DNA of 64,000 bases. Origin: Dyadobacter sediminis. GTDB taxonomy: Bacteria; Bacteroidota; Bacteroidia; Cytophagales; Spirosomataceae. The notes below the pieces were generated by a model. The model saw only the letters and a list, made by a program, of their open reading frames with translations, was not told the origin of the DNA and ran no database searches. Shown here one piece after another: positions 47,383 through 55,765 of the stretch. Both the position numbers and the translations under genes were made by a program. Every line of letters begins with the position of its first letter. Position 1 is the stretch's first letter. The stretch covers positions 744,001-808,000 of the forward strand of contig NZ_VCEI01000021.1 of the NCBI RefSeq assembly GCF_005860765.1, given 5' to 3'.

Positions 47383-48291
47383 ATGTACGACATTTGCACC
47401 ATAGGGCATATTACCCTGGATAAGGTTGTTACGGCGAATTCCGTCAAATACATGCCGGGCGGCACTTCCTTTTACTTTTCAAAAGCACTCAGGCAGTTTG
47501 ATGTAAATTATACGCTGGTAACTGCACTGGCAGAAAAGGAAAGTCACATTGTCGCCGGCCTGCGCGAGGAAAATATTGAAGTATTTTCTCTGGATAGCGA
47601 ATACACGGTTTATTTCGAAAACATTTACAGCTTTAATCAGGATCACCGCGAGCAGAATGTACTGCACAAAGCGGCGCCTTTCACGCCTGAACTGATGCCG
47701 GCCATTGATGCGAAAATTTTCCATCTCGGGCCGTTGCTTTCCGACGATATTTCTGCCGATCTGGTTAAACAGCTGGCTGCAAAAGGGCTGGTTTCACTGG
47801 ATATTCAGGGTTTTCTGCGCTATGTAAAAGATCAAAAGGTTCTGTATAAAGACTGGGCCGAAAAGAAAGAAGTACTTCCGCATGTGTTCACGCTGAAAGC
47901 CAATGAATTTGAAATGGAAGTCGTGACCGGCACGAGCGATGTCCGCAAAGGTGCGCAGTATCTGGCCGATCTGGGTGTGAAAGAGGTGATTATTACGCTT
48001 GGCAGCAAAGGTTCGCTGATTTACAAGGACCATGCATTTTTCCAGATTCCGGCCTATAAACCTGCGGCAATCGTAGATGCAACGGGCTGCGGAGATACGT
48101 ACATGGCCGGTTATTTAAGTAAAAAAGTGCAGGGCGCGGATGTTCAGGAAGCGGGCGAGTTCGGTGCAGCCATGGCGACGCTGAAAATCCAGTCGTCGGG
48201 ACCGTTTTCCGGCGATCCGGAAATGGTGGAAGAAGTCCTTCGTTCCGGCGAATGCGACAGGGAAATGATTGCGCAAGCAATGTTATTATAA
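47383..48291 (+). CDS. PfkB family kinase, candidate inositol kinase
   Basis: A 302-residue ribokinase-like sugar/polyol kinase. The N-terminal GG signature is YMPGGTSFYFSK (23-34), and the C-terminal DATGCGDTYMAGY (232-244) holds the anion hole and the catalytic Asp238. The combination GG(T/A)SF and SLDIQGFLRYV (138-148) is, from memory, shared with plant myo-inositol kinase rather than with ribokinase or fructokinase, and the genes around it suit a polyol phosphate pathway. The exact substrate must be tested. The start at 47383 begins the protein at the first beta strand; an ATG seven codons upstream is also in frame. Confidence 0.8.
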   Translation: MYDICTIGHITLDKVVTANSVKYMPGGTSFYFSKALRQFDVNYTLVTALAEKESHIVAGLREENIEVFSLDSEYTVYFENIYSFNQDHREQNVLHKAAPFTPELMPAIDAKIFHLGPLLSDDISADLVKQLAAKGLVSLDIQGFLRYVKDQKVLYKDWAEKKEVLPHVFTLKANEFEMEVVTGTSDVRKGAQYLADLGVKEVIITLGSKGSLIYKDHAFFQIPAYKPAAIVDATGCGDTYMAGYLSKKVQGADVQEAGEFGAAMATLKIQSSGPFSGDPEMVEEVLRSGECDREMIAQAMLL

Positions 48292-48299
48292 CAATTTTA

Positions 48300-48878
48300 A
48301 TGATGATGAAATACGTGTTTAGCATACTGACGGCATTTTGCCTGGTGCTGTTTTCGTATTCAGAAAGCCATTCCACTGATAGGAAATCAACTGAGAAATC
48401 CGTTGATTCCGATGACTTTCCGGTACCAACCAATGTTCCCGGACTGCTGTTTTATATTCAGCGTGACCCGAATTCCAATACCATTTGCTACCAGCTGAAT
48501 GTGGACAAGCAGGGGCGGATCAGTGAAAAAAATCCGGTCAATACATTCTGGATCCGTTATACGGACGGAGGCGTGCGCAAAGACCTGAATTACCTTCAGA
48601 GAAAATTTGCATACGGTATCAATTCCAAACAGACCGGAAATTCCTCTTTTGAACTCAGGTCTGTAGCTTACTCCAAAATGCCGCTGTACCTTCGGAAAGA
48701 CAGTAAAGACGAATATCATGTTTATGCCAGCATCAACAAAAGGGAATGCATCCTGAACAGGGTTTTCATTCATATAGACGGTGGCACGTTCTGGTCGCCG
48801 AACGTACTTTACATCGAACTGAAAGGAACGGATACTGCCACGGGAAAGACAATAATTCAGCGTATTAAACCAACCTGA
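48300..48878 (+). CDS. DUF4833 domain-containing secreted protein
   Basis: A 192-residue (or 190) protein with a signal peptide (MKYVFSILTAFCLVLFSYSES). The mature part contains the DUF4833 family stretch, with YIQRDPNSNTICYQLNV, NTFWIRYTDGG and KFAYGINSK; it is mostly beta-structured. DUF4833 proteins have no known role. It lies 8 bases after the PfkB kinase gene, so it belongs to the same transcript. Three consecutive ATGs (48300, 48303, 48306) can start it. It could bind or process the lipid product in the periplasm, but this is a guess. Confidence 0.78.
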   Translation: MMMKYVFSILTAFCLVLFSYSESHSTDRKSTEKSVDSDDFPVPTNVPGLLFYIQRDPNSNTICYQLNVDKQGRISEKNPVNTFWIRYTDGGVRKDLNYLQRKFAYGINSKQTGNSSFELRSVAYSKMPLYLRKDSKDEYHVYASINKRECILNRVFIHIDGGTFWSPNVLYIELKGTDTATGKTIIQRIKPT

Positions 48879-48893
48879 AACGGGTAAATAATT

Positions 48894-48921
48894 TATATTT
48901 GATGTTTTTTAAATAGTTGTT
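48894..48921 (+). promoter_or_regulatory. Promoter element and candidate TetR operator before the cmoA-like gene
   Basis: TATATTTG (48894-48901) matches the -7 consensus, 56 bases before the start codon; a TTG is not seen at the usual distance. Directly after the expected start site comes TTTTAAATAGTTGTT (48907-48921), a 15-base exact copy of the operator-like element next to the TetR gene. This placement suits repression of cmoA-icmt by the TetR protein. Confidence 0.45.
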
Positions 48922-48956
48922 GATAATAGCATCAAATTCTTACCTAAACTGATAAC

Positions 48957-49706
48957 ATGACAAATTCGCCGGATTTTGAGCAGGACGAAGTCTTTAAGGA
49001 TGAAATTACAAAAGTTTCGGATTTCAAGTTCGGAACAACCGTAGTGAAGGTTTTTGACGACATGGTCAGCAGATCGGTTCCGTACTATAATGAAATGCAG
49101 CGCATGGTGGGGGAAATAGCTGCTGATCACGTGAAGGAAGGTTCCTGCCTGTACGATCTCGGCTGCTCTACAGGTACAACAATGATCGAAGTGGACAAGC
49201 TGATTCCTTCCGACATCCGCTTTATAGGCATTGACGAGTCACCTGAAATGCTTGCGAAATGCGATGTCAAGTTAAAAGAAGCAGATTTTGTCCGTCCGTA
49301 CGATCTGGTTACAGGTGATCTGCATGAGCCGCTCCCGATCCAGAATGCGTCCGTGGTGATTCTGTGCCTTACGCTTCAGTTTGTCCGCCCGCTTTACCGC
49401 GAAAGGCTGCTCCGGAATATTTACGCCGGCCTGAACCCGGGCGGTGTTCTGATTCTGGTGGAGAAAGTACTTGCGGAAAGCACCGTTTTCAACCGCGATT
49501 TTATTAAATATTATTACAATTACAAGCGTCGCAATCATTACAGCGAAATGGAAATTTCCCAGAAAAGAGAAGCACTGGAAAACGTTCTGATCCCGTACAA
49601 GCTTTCTGAAAACCTGCTTCTGCTGAAAGAAGCCGGCTTCGGGGATTGTGAAATCTTCTTCAAATGGTATAATTTCTCCGGATTAATAGCTTATAAAAAA
49701 TCATGA
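48957..49706 (+). CDS. CmoA-like carboxy-S-adenosylmethionine synthase / SAM methyltransferase
   Basis: A 249-residue class I methyltransferase fold protein. It aligns by eye with E. coli CmoA over most of its length: FDDMVSRSVPYYNEMQRMVG, LYDLGCSTGTTM (SAM loop), LTLQFVRP, GLNPGGVLILVEK, and HYSEMEISQKREALENVLIPY. CmoA converts prephenate and SAM to carboxy-SAM, which CmoB uses to modify tRNA wobble uridine. No cmoB is seen here. The following gene overlaps by 4 bases and encodes an ICMT-like methyltransferase, an unusual partner. It could instead be a plain methyltransferase. Confidence 0.8.
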   Translation: MTNSPDFEQDEVFKDEITKVSDFKFGTTVVKVFDDMVSRSVPYYNEMQRMVGEIAADHVKEGSCLYDLGCSTGTTMIEVDKLIPSDIRFIGIDESPEMLAKCDVKLKEADFVRPYDLVTGDLHEPLPIQNASVVILCLTLQFVRPLYRERLLRNIYAGLNPGGVLILVEKVLAESTVFNRDFIKYYYNYKRRNHYSEMEISQKREALENVLIPYKLSENLLLLKEAGFGDCEIFFKWYNFSGLIAYKKS

Positions 49707-50431
49707 TCGCCATCGGTAATTTCTTTTTCAGGTTCAGGAATGTATTGTTTATTTTCCTGTATCTGCTGCTTTTTATACCTTCACCCATGTTGTTTACACC
49801 GGAAGCCTTTGGTGAAAAATATTATTTGTTACCGATCATCCTTGGACTGCTTGTTACATTTTCCGGTGAACTGATCCGCGGAATCACCATTGGCCTTGCT
49901 TACATTATCCGGGGCGGAAAGGACAAAAAGGTTTATGCGGAAAAACTGGTCACCGAAGGCATTTTCAGGCATTGCCGCAATCCGTTGTATGTCGGGAACA
50001 TTCTGATGCTGCTGGGTGTGGGCATTCTTTCCAATTCCCTTATATACGTTGCCGTAGTGATGCCTTTGTTTCTTTTTATCTACCAGGCGATTGTGCTTGC
50101 AGAAGAAAACTTTCTGCGCAACAAGTTCGGTGCGCAGTTCGACAGTTACTGTGCGCGTGTGAACAGATGGCTGATCAATTTCAACGGGATCGGTGCAACG
50201 TTTAATGGTATGAGGTTCAATTACAAACGCTGGCTGCTCAAAGAATACAACACGCTGTTCGTATGGATGACGGGCATCATTGCCATTCTGTTGTTTAAAT
50301 ATCCCCAGCTGGTTCCGGATGAGGAAAACCGGATGAAAACATTTGTCATTATCGTGCTGGTTCTGGGCGCCGTTTACGGATACATCAAGTACCTGAAGAA
50401 ATCAGGAAGAATGACAGATGCCGTTGCCTGA
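49703..50431 (+). CDS. ICMT/PEMT-like membrane methyltransferase
   Basis: A 242-residue polytopic protein of the isoprenylcysteine carboxyl methyltransferase / phospholipid methyltransferase type. The SAM-binding signature is RHCRNPLYVGNILMLLG, followed by the AEENFLRNKFGAQFDSYCARVNRW segment typical of this family; hydrophobic segments lie at 7-30, 43-65, 95-130 and 185-235. Such enzymes methylate lipid head groups or prenylated thiols. The overlap with the CmoA-like gene and the neighbouring lipid cluster suggest a lipid substrate, which is inference. Confidence 0.78.
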   Translation: MIAIGNFFFRFRNVLFIFLYLLLFIPSPMLFTPEAFGEKYYLLPIILGLLVTFSGELIRGITIGLAYIIRGGKDKKVYAEKLVTEGIFRHCRNPLYVGNILMLLGVGILSNSLIYVAVVMPLFLFIYQAIVLAEENFLRNKFGAQFDSYCARVNRWLINFNGIGATFNGMRFNYKRWLLKEYNTLFVWMTGIIAILLFKYPQLVPDEENRMKTFVIIVLVLGAVYGYIKYLKKSGRMTDAVA

Positions 50432-50539
50432 CCTTTTGACAGGTGTTTGTTGGTATCATTTTTTTAAAGGTTAATCTGGTTGCGTTCTTGTAATGGCAAT
50501 GTCATTTTGCATCTTAATAATAATTTAACAAGTGTTATT

Positions 50540-50569
50540 TTGACAGGTTACAAAAGGCTCATATTTTAG
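50540..50569 (+). promoter_or_regulatory. Promoter of the type II NADH dehydrogenase gene
   Basis: TTG (50540-50542), 19 bases, TATTTTAG (50562-50569), one base off the TAnnTTTG consensus with ideal spacing. It lies 66 bases before the start codon. The rest of the 50432-50634 gap has no gene. Confidence 0.6.
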
Positions 50570-50634
50570 TTAACCTACTGAATATTAATGTATTCGCAGA
50601 ATAACCCTTCTTAATAAATAAAATCTGTAACGTT

Positions 50635-51921
50635 ATGAAAGTTGTAATCGTTGGTGGAGGATTTGCCGGTGTAAATCTTGCCCTGGATCTTGCTAAAAGT
50701 AATAAGTTCGAGATCGTACTGGTGGATAAAAACAATTACAATTTTTTTCCGCCATTGATATATCAGGTTGCGACGGCTTATCTGGAACCTTCAAGCATCA
50801 GCTACCCGTTCCGGAAATTGCTCCGCGGCAGGGGAAATGTTTATTTCCGCATGGGCGAGCTTCTCAAAGTAGTACCAAACGAGAACAAAATCATTCTGAA
50901 TAACGGAGAACTGCAGTACGACTTTCTGGTTTTTGCAACCGGAGCAGAAACAAACTTCTTTGGCATGGAAAACGTAAAGCGGAATTCCACACCGATGAAA
51001 ACCCTTGACGATGCCCTGGAAATGCGTAACAGAATGCTTCTCCAGATGGAAAAAGCATCCGTTTCTGAAGATCCGGCAGAAGTAAAGAAACTGCTGACCG
51101 TGGTAATTGCAGGCGGAGGGCCCACCGGTGTGGAAATATCCGGCATGTTCGCAGAAATGCGTAATGGCATCCTGCGCAAGGAATATCCGGAACTTGCCGG
51201 AAGAGGAAGCGAAATTTACCTTGTGGACGGTGGCGATGCCCTGCTTTCTCCGATGAGCGTAAAATCTCAGGAAGATACCTTGCAGGCGCTCAGAAAACTG
51301 GGTGTCAAGATTAAGCTGAATACGCACGTTACCGACTTCGTGGATGACAAGGTTGTTTTTACAGATGGCGAAAGTATCGAAGCCAAAACGCTGATCTGGG
51401 CTGCCGGCGTTACCGGAAAGGTGTTTGAAGGAATTCCGCCGGAGGCGTATGGCCGCGGCAGAAGAATGCTTGTGGATGCCCATAACAGAATTGCAGGTTC
51501 CTATAATATCTATGCGATCGGTGATGCCTGTCTTCAGACTACGGACGAAAACTTTCCGAACGGCCATCCGCAGGTAGCGCAGGTTGCCATACAACAGGGA
51601 AAACTGCTTGCAAGGAATTTGCAGCTTATTGCGGAAAACAAGCCGCTTCATTCGTTTGCTTATCACGACAAAGGATCAATGGCCATTATCGGCAGGGCCA
51701 AAGCGGTTGTGGATCTTCCTTCGCCCAAGCTGCATTTCAAAGGAGTAATTGCGTGGCTTGCATGGTTGTTTATTCACCTTCTTTCTCTGATAAACCATCG
51801 TAACCGGATCAATACGCTGTATAACTGGATGGTTGCCTACTTTACTAAAGACCAGTCATTGCGGATGATTATCAAGCCCACTATGACCATGAAAAAGGCG
51901 GAAGCTGTCCAGAATTCCTAG
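50635..51921 (+). CDS. ndh: Type II NADH dehydrogenase (NDH-2)
   Basis: A 428-residue single-subunit flavoprotein that passes electrons from NADH to quinone at the inner membrane without pumping protons. The N-terminal FAD loop is VIVGGGFAGVN (4-14), the NADH loop VVIAGGGPTGVEISG is near residue 155, ATGAETNFFG and IYAIGDACLQT are typical NDH-2 sequences, and a C-terminal hydrophobic/basic region (AWLAWLFIHLLSLINHRNRI) should tether it to the membrane. It has its own promoter. Confidence 0.9.
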   Translation: MKVVIVGGGFAGVNLALDLAKSNKFEIVLVDKNNYNFFPPLIYQVATAYLEPSSISYPFRKLLRGRGNVYFRMGELLKVVPNENKIILNNGELQYDFLVFATGAETNFFGMENVKRNSTPMKTLDDALEMRNRMLLQMEKASVSEDPAEVKKLLTVVIAGGGPTGVEISGMFAEMRNGILRKEYPELAGRGSEIYLVDGGDALLSPMSVKSQEDTLQALRKLGVKIKLNTHVTDFVDDKVVFTDGESIEAKTLIWAAGVTGKVFEGIPPEAYGRGRRMLVDAHNRIAGSYNIYAIGDACLQTTDENFPNGHPQVAQVAIQQGKLLARNLQLIAENKPLHSFAYHDKGSMAIIGRAKAVVDLPSPKLHFKGVIAWLAWLFIHLLSLINHRNRINTLYNWMVAYFTKDQSLRMIIKPTMTMKKAEAVQNS

Positions 51922-52070
51922 ACCGGCGGAAGGATGTCATTTGTCATGAATTAAAATGCGCTGTCCGGAGTCGGAGGACAGGCGGAAAAAACAGCTGTAC
52001 TTCATTATTCAAACCTTGAAACGATCCGGGATTTTTCCGGAGGAATAGATCGTACCTAATATTTTACCAA
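51922..52070. other. Spacer with small hairpins between ndh and the GAF gene
   Basis: CTGTCC (51961-51966) pairs with GGACAG (51976-51981), followed by a short A-run; this may end the ndh transcript. A second short stem TCCGG/CCGGA lies near 52026-52043. No strong promoter is visible for the next gene. Confidence 0.4.
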
Positions 52071-54479
52071 ATGGAACTCATTACTGTTGATGTGACACAA
52101 AACACACCGTACGGGCTCCAGAAAATTGATTCCTCGGTTTCATTCCGAAGCTTTATTTCTTTTCTTGAAAGCAAAGCTGATCAGGAAGAAACTGTAAAAA
52201 GAACCTTTTTCTCACTTGTACTGGAACGGCTTAAGGCAGAGCCGGGGTTTAACAGGCAGATTCCGCTGACAGAAGTAGCTGCGTATAAAGATCAGTTAAG
52301 TCTTGTATACGGCATGCTTGTGCCTCCGGTTGCCGATGAAAATAATGTTTACTGGGCACTGAGCATGCCGCTTGGCCCGGTGGTTTTTTATGGTACGGCC
52401 GGATTTTACAATCTGATAACCGACCAGAACCATACCGGCAATCTCCGATGTGATCTGATTGATGACAACAGAGACGTTTACCGGCATAAAATGCAGATGC
52501 TCTATACCTTCATTCTGGAAAGACTTTACCATTTTCCGCCGATTCATCACAGCGATATGATCATCACGCTTAAAGATGACCATTCCGGCCTGCAGAAATT
52601 TTACCGCCTGAACGTTGACAACCGTTTTTGTGATGTATACCCGAAAGAAGCGCTGCCCGAGCTGAACCTGAAGGAAATGCGTCAGGATCTGATGGAATCG
52701 TTTAATCTGGATGTCATAACCAGACTTTTACCAGTCGATTTGTTCCGGTTCGAAGGATTTTCCATTGTTACCATGACGGATGTGACGGGCGAGCATGCGC
52801 TGGAACACATTAAAAGCACTATTCTGGAAAGACAGTCGTACGAGCCGGCTGCTTACTTCAGGAATATCAATGAGTCGCTGAAAATGTTGGTTGAAAATGC
52901 CCATATCGATTTCGGCATGCTGCCTGTTCTGAAAGTGAACAACAAGCTGGTTTTTGACCGCAATACGCTGCTGTACAGCAAGCTGATGCAGACTTCAACA
53001 GAAAGCAGCTCGGCGGAGGAAATGTACCTTTCCATGGCAACGGAGTATTTCCGCGATCCGAAACTATTTTTTATGCGAAATCTGGATACGGAGAATGAAC
53101 ATAAAAAGGAGCTCGTCAAAAAGCTGAGAAATCAGCAAATCGAGTCGTTTGCATTGCTGCCGGTTTATTATGATAACAGGGCCATTGGCGTACTGGAAGT
53201 TTATTCCCGCATGGAAAACAGCATTGATGAAAAAGTGCTGGCGCGGCTGGATTCTGCACTGCCGCTGATTTCGCAGATCATGAAAAATTACATTGATGAA
53301 TTCAATGCAAACATTGAAAATGTAATCCGGGAAAAATTCACTTCTTTACAGCCGGCCGTTCAGTGGCGGTTTAGGGAAACGGCGTGGCATTTTCTGAGAG
53401 ACAAAGCAGCCAATCCGCAAAATGCAGTTATTGAAAACATCCATTTCAAGAATGTGTACCCGCTTTACGGCGCTATTGACATCCGCAACTCAACCGTTGA
53501 AAGAAACCTTGCACTCAAAAAAGATTTACAACTTCAGTTCACCGTATTGACAGAAACTTTTACTGCATTAAAACAAAAACTGGGATTCGGGCTGGCCGAT
53601 GAAATGACTTATAAATGTAAAAAGTGGTTTTCCGAAATTTATGATCAGACAACGGACAGTGATGAAATGAAAGTGCGTGATTTCCTGGATTTTGAAGCAC
53701 ATCCGTTTTTACAGCATTTCAGGGAAAACGGCATGGCCGAATACAGCCGGGAAAGTGTAAGCCACAACAAGGAAAAATCAGAAATCAAAGAGATTATTGA
53801 CTGCTACTTCGAAATCACAGACGAGCAGCACGGCGCAGCATTTGCCAACAGAAGGGCACTGGAAACGTCCATGCAGCAGATCAATTCGTCCGTAAACCTT
53901 TATCTTGATCTTTTTAAAAGCGAAATACAGCAGTCTTACCCGTGTTATTTTGAAAAGTTCAGGACGGACGGCATTGAATACGATATTTACATTGGCCAGT
54001 CCATTAAGCCGGATCAGAAATTCAGCGAACTTTACCTGAAAAATATCCGGCTGTGGCAGCTTACTTCCATGGCAGCCATTACCAAAATCACCAGTCTGCT
54101 GATCCCGAAAATGGAAAAACCTCTTGAAACCACGCAGTTGATTTTTATCCATTCAAGCAGCATAGACATCAGTTTCCGGGACGATGAACGCCGATTCGAC
54201 GTGGAAGGTGCCTACAACATCCGGTATCAGGTGATCAAAAAGCGGATTGACAAAGTCAGGGTCAAAGGAACAGGAGAACGCCTTACACAGCCCGGCAAGA
54301 TTGCAATGGTGTATTTCAATGAAAAATCCTCGGAAGAATATGCGGGTTACATCCGTTATCTGCAGGAAAAAAATACATTATGCGATGATCTTGAATATCT
54401 TGAGCTGGAAGAACTGCAGGGCGTCACAGGTTTGAGAGCACTCCGGATCGGCGTTAACCTGGAGAATGAATGGAGTTGA
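52071..54479 (+). CDS. Large GAF-like cytoplasmic protein
   Basis: An 802-residue protein without signal peptide or membrane helices. The clearest part, residues about 300-410 (SSSAEEMYLSMATEYFRDPKL, then IESFALLPVYYDNRAIGVLEVYSRM), has the beta-rich pattern of GAF sensor domains. The N-terminal 280 residues and the C-terminal 380 residues match nothing I recognise, though the latter is helical with ATTITKITSLL-like stretches and ends in beta-strands. It has no output domain such as a kinase or HTH. The HD/Pycsar-type gene begins within its last bases, pointing to joint expression and perhaps a shared signalling role. Confidence 0.75.
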   Translation: MELITVDVTQNTPYGLQKIDSSVSFRSFISFLESKADQEETVKRTFFSLVLERLKAEPGFNRQIPLTEVAAYKDQLSLVYGMLVPPVADENNVYWALSMPLGPVVFYGTAGFYNLITDQNHTGNLRCDLIDDNRDVYRHKMQMLYTFILERLYHFPPIHHSDMIITLKDDHSGLQKFYRLNVDNRFCDVYPKEALPELNLKEMRQDLMESFNLDVITRLLPVDLFRFEGFSIVTMTDVTGEHALEHIKSTILERQSYEPAAYFRNINESLKMLVENAHIDFGMLPVLKVNNKLVFDRNTLLYSKLMQTSTESSSAEEMYLSMATEYFRDPKLFFMRNLDTENEHKKELVKKLRNQQIESFALLPVYYDNRAIGVLEVYSRMENSIDEKVLARLDSALPLISQIMKNYIDEFNANIENVIREKFTSLQPAVQWRFRETAWHFLRDKAANPQNAVIENIHFKNVYPLYGAIDIRNSTVERNLALKKDLQLQFTVLTETFTALKQKLGFGLADEMTYKCKKWFSEIYDQTTDSDEMKVRDFLDFEAHPFLQHFRENGMAEYSRESVSHNKEKSEIKEIIDCYFEITDEQHGAAFANRRALETSMQQINSSVNLYLDLFKSEIQQSYPCYFEKFRTDGIEYDIYIGQSIKPDQKFSELYLKNIRLWQLTSMAAITKITSLLIPKMEKPLETTQLIFIHSSSIDISFRDDERRFDVEGAYNIRYQVIKKRIDKVRVKGTGERLTQPGKIAMVYFNEKSSEEYAGYIRYLQEKNTLCDDLEYLELEELQGVTGLRALRIGVNLENEWS

Positions 54480-54507
54480 AATTGTCTACAATATAACTGA
54501 CCGTTCC

Positions 54508-55731
54508 ATGAATTATAACCATCAGATTGATAAAGTCAGGCACCATGTCCGGCATTTCTTCGAGACCAAAGCTTTATCGCAGTTGAGTTATCATAACCTG
54601 GCGCATACGGAAACCGTAGTTTCCAGTGCAGCCAAAATTGCCGGTCACTACCGACTGGATGAAAAGGAAACGTTCATTGTAACTACCGCTGCATGGTTTC
54701 ATGATACCGGTTACAGCAACGGCGAGGCATCCGGGCACGAGCGAAGAGGCGCACAGCTGGCTGCGGAATATCTGGTAAAAGAAGAAGTGGAGGAAAGCAT
54801 TGTCAGAGCAGTGGAAGGCTGTATCCTGGCAACGATCTGGCCGCAAAAGCCTGTAAACCTGTTGCAGCAGATTGTCTGCGATGCCGATCTTTACCATTTT
54901 GGCACGCCGGAATTTTCGGACTGGAACAAGCTCGTACGCAAAGAAGAAGAGCAACGGAGCGGAAAGAAAATGGATAAGGTGGAATGGCGCCGGAGTACAA
55001 TCAGGCTGCTGGAAGCGCACCGTTTTCATACGGATTTCTGTCGAGAAAATCTGGACGCGCAGAAACATAAAAATCTGGAAAAACTGAAACAAAAGGATAA
55101 AGAAGAAATTCCTGCGGCAGCAGAAAAGCCGGATTTCCTGACTACACAGTTACCTGAACAATTTACTGATGGCGGTGACAGCAAAAAGCCGAAAGGAGAC
55201 CGGCCTGAAAAGGGAATAGAAACCATGTTCCGGATCAGTTCAAATAACCACCAGCGACTGAGCGATATGGCCGATAACAAAGCGCATATCATGGTGACGA
55301 CCACTTCCATTATCATTTCCGTACTGCTCAGCGTGCTCGTCCGCAAGCTGGAAGACAATACGTATCTGATCATCCCGACGACACTGCTGCTCACCATCTG
55401 CATGATCACGATGGTGTTTTCCATACTGGCTACACGGCCGTCTATTCCGCACGGTACTTTCACGCAGGAAGAGATAGAAGCAAAAAGTGTGAATCTGCTT
55501 TTCTTCGGAAACTTTTACAGAATGCCTTTTCAGGAATTTTCCAGCGGCATGCAGCGCATGATGATGGACAGGGAGTTTTTATACGGAAGTCTTACCAAAG
55601 ATGTGTATTCACAAGGCGTGGTGCTGGGCAGAAAGTATCGTTTGCTGCGGATTGCATACAATGTTTTCATGTTCGGTATAATTGGGTCTGTCATTGCATT
55701 TGTAATTGCTTCCACCCTGTTTGAACATTGA
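54508..55731 (+). CDS. HD-domain phosphohydrolase fused to a Pycsar-type membrane effector domain
   Basis: A 407-residue two-part protein. Residues 1-150 form an HD phosphohydrolase domain with the metal ligands His33 (HNLAHT), His65-Asp66 (FHDTGYS) and Asp125 or Asp127 (CDADLYH). A charged linker follows (150-240). Residues 240-407 match the Pycsar effector domain family (PycTM-like): RISSNNHQRLSDMADNKAH, then two adjacent helices (262-280 and 285-307), a cytoplasmic segment (EFSSGMQRMM), and a third helix (382-404). In Pycsar phage defence, cCMP or cUMP made by a pyrimidine cyclase triggers a membrane effector. No cyclase gene lies next to it. The alternative ATG at 54466 overlaps the GAF gene by 14 bases. 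Confidence 0.83.
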   Translation: MNYNHQIDKVRHHVRHFFETKALSQLSYHNLAHTETVVSSAAKIAGHYRLDEKETFIVTTAAWFHDTGYSNGEASGHERRGAQLAAEYLVKEEVEESIVRAVEGCILATIWPQKPVNLLQQIVCDADLYHFGTPEFSDWNKLVRKEEEQRSGKKMDKVEWRRSTIRLLEAHRFHTDFCRENLDAQKHKNLEKLKQKDKEEIPAAAEKPDFLTTQLPEQFTDGGDSKKPKGDRPEKGIETMFRISSNNHQRLSDMADNKAHIMVTTTSIIISVLLSVLVRKLEDNTYLIIPTTLLLTICMITMVFSILATRPSIPHGTFTQEEIEAKSVNLLFFGNFYRMPFQEFSSGMQRMMMDREFLYGSLTKDVYSQGVVLGRKYRLLRIAYNVFMFGIIGSVIAFVIASTLFEH

Positions 55732-55765
55732 CGGAATAAGCTGGTCCGCCACAAACTGAAATCAA

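Noticed and set aside
54508-55731. Full Pycsar phage-defence system
   Set aside because: A pyrimidine cyclase gene is not adjacent and none was seen in the window, so only an effector-type protein can be claimed.
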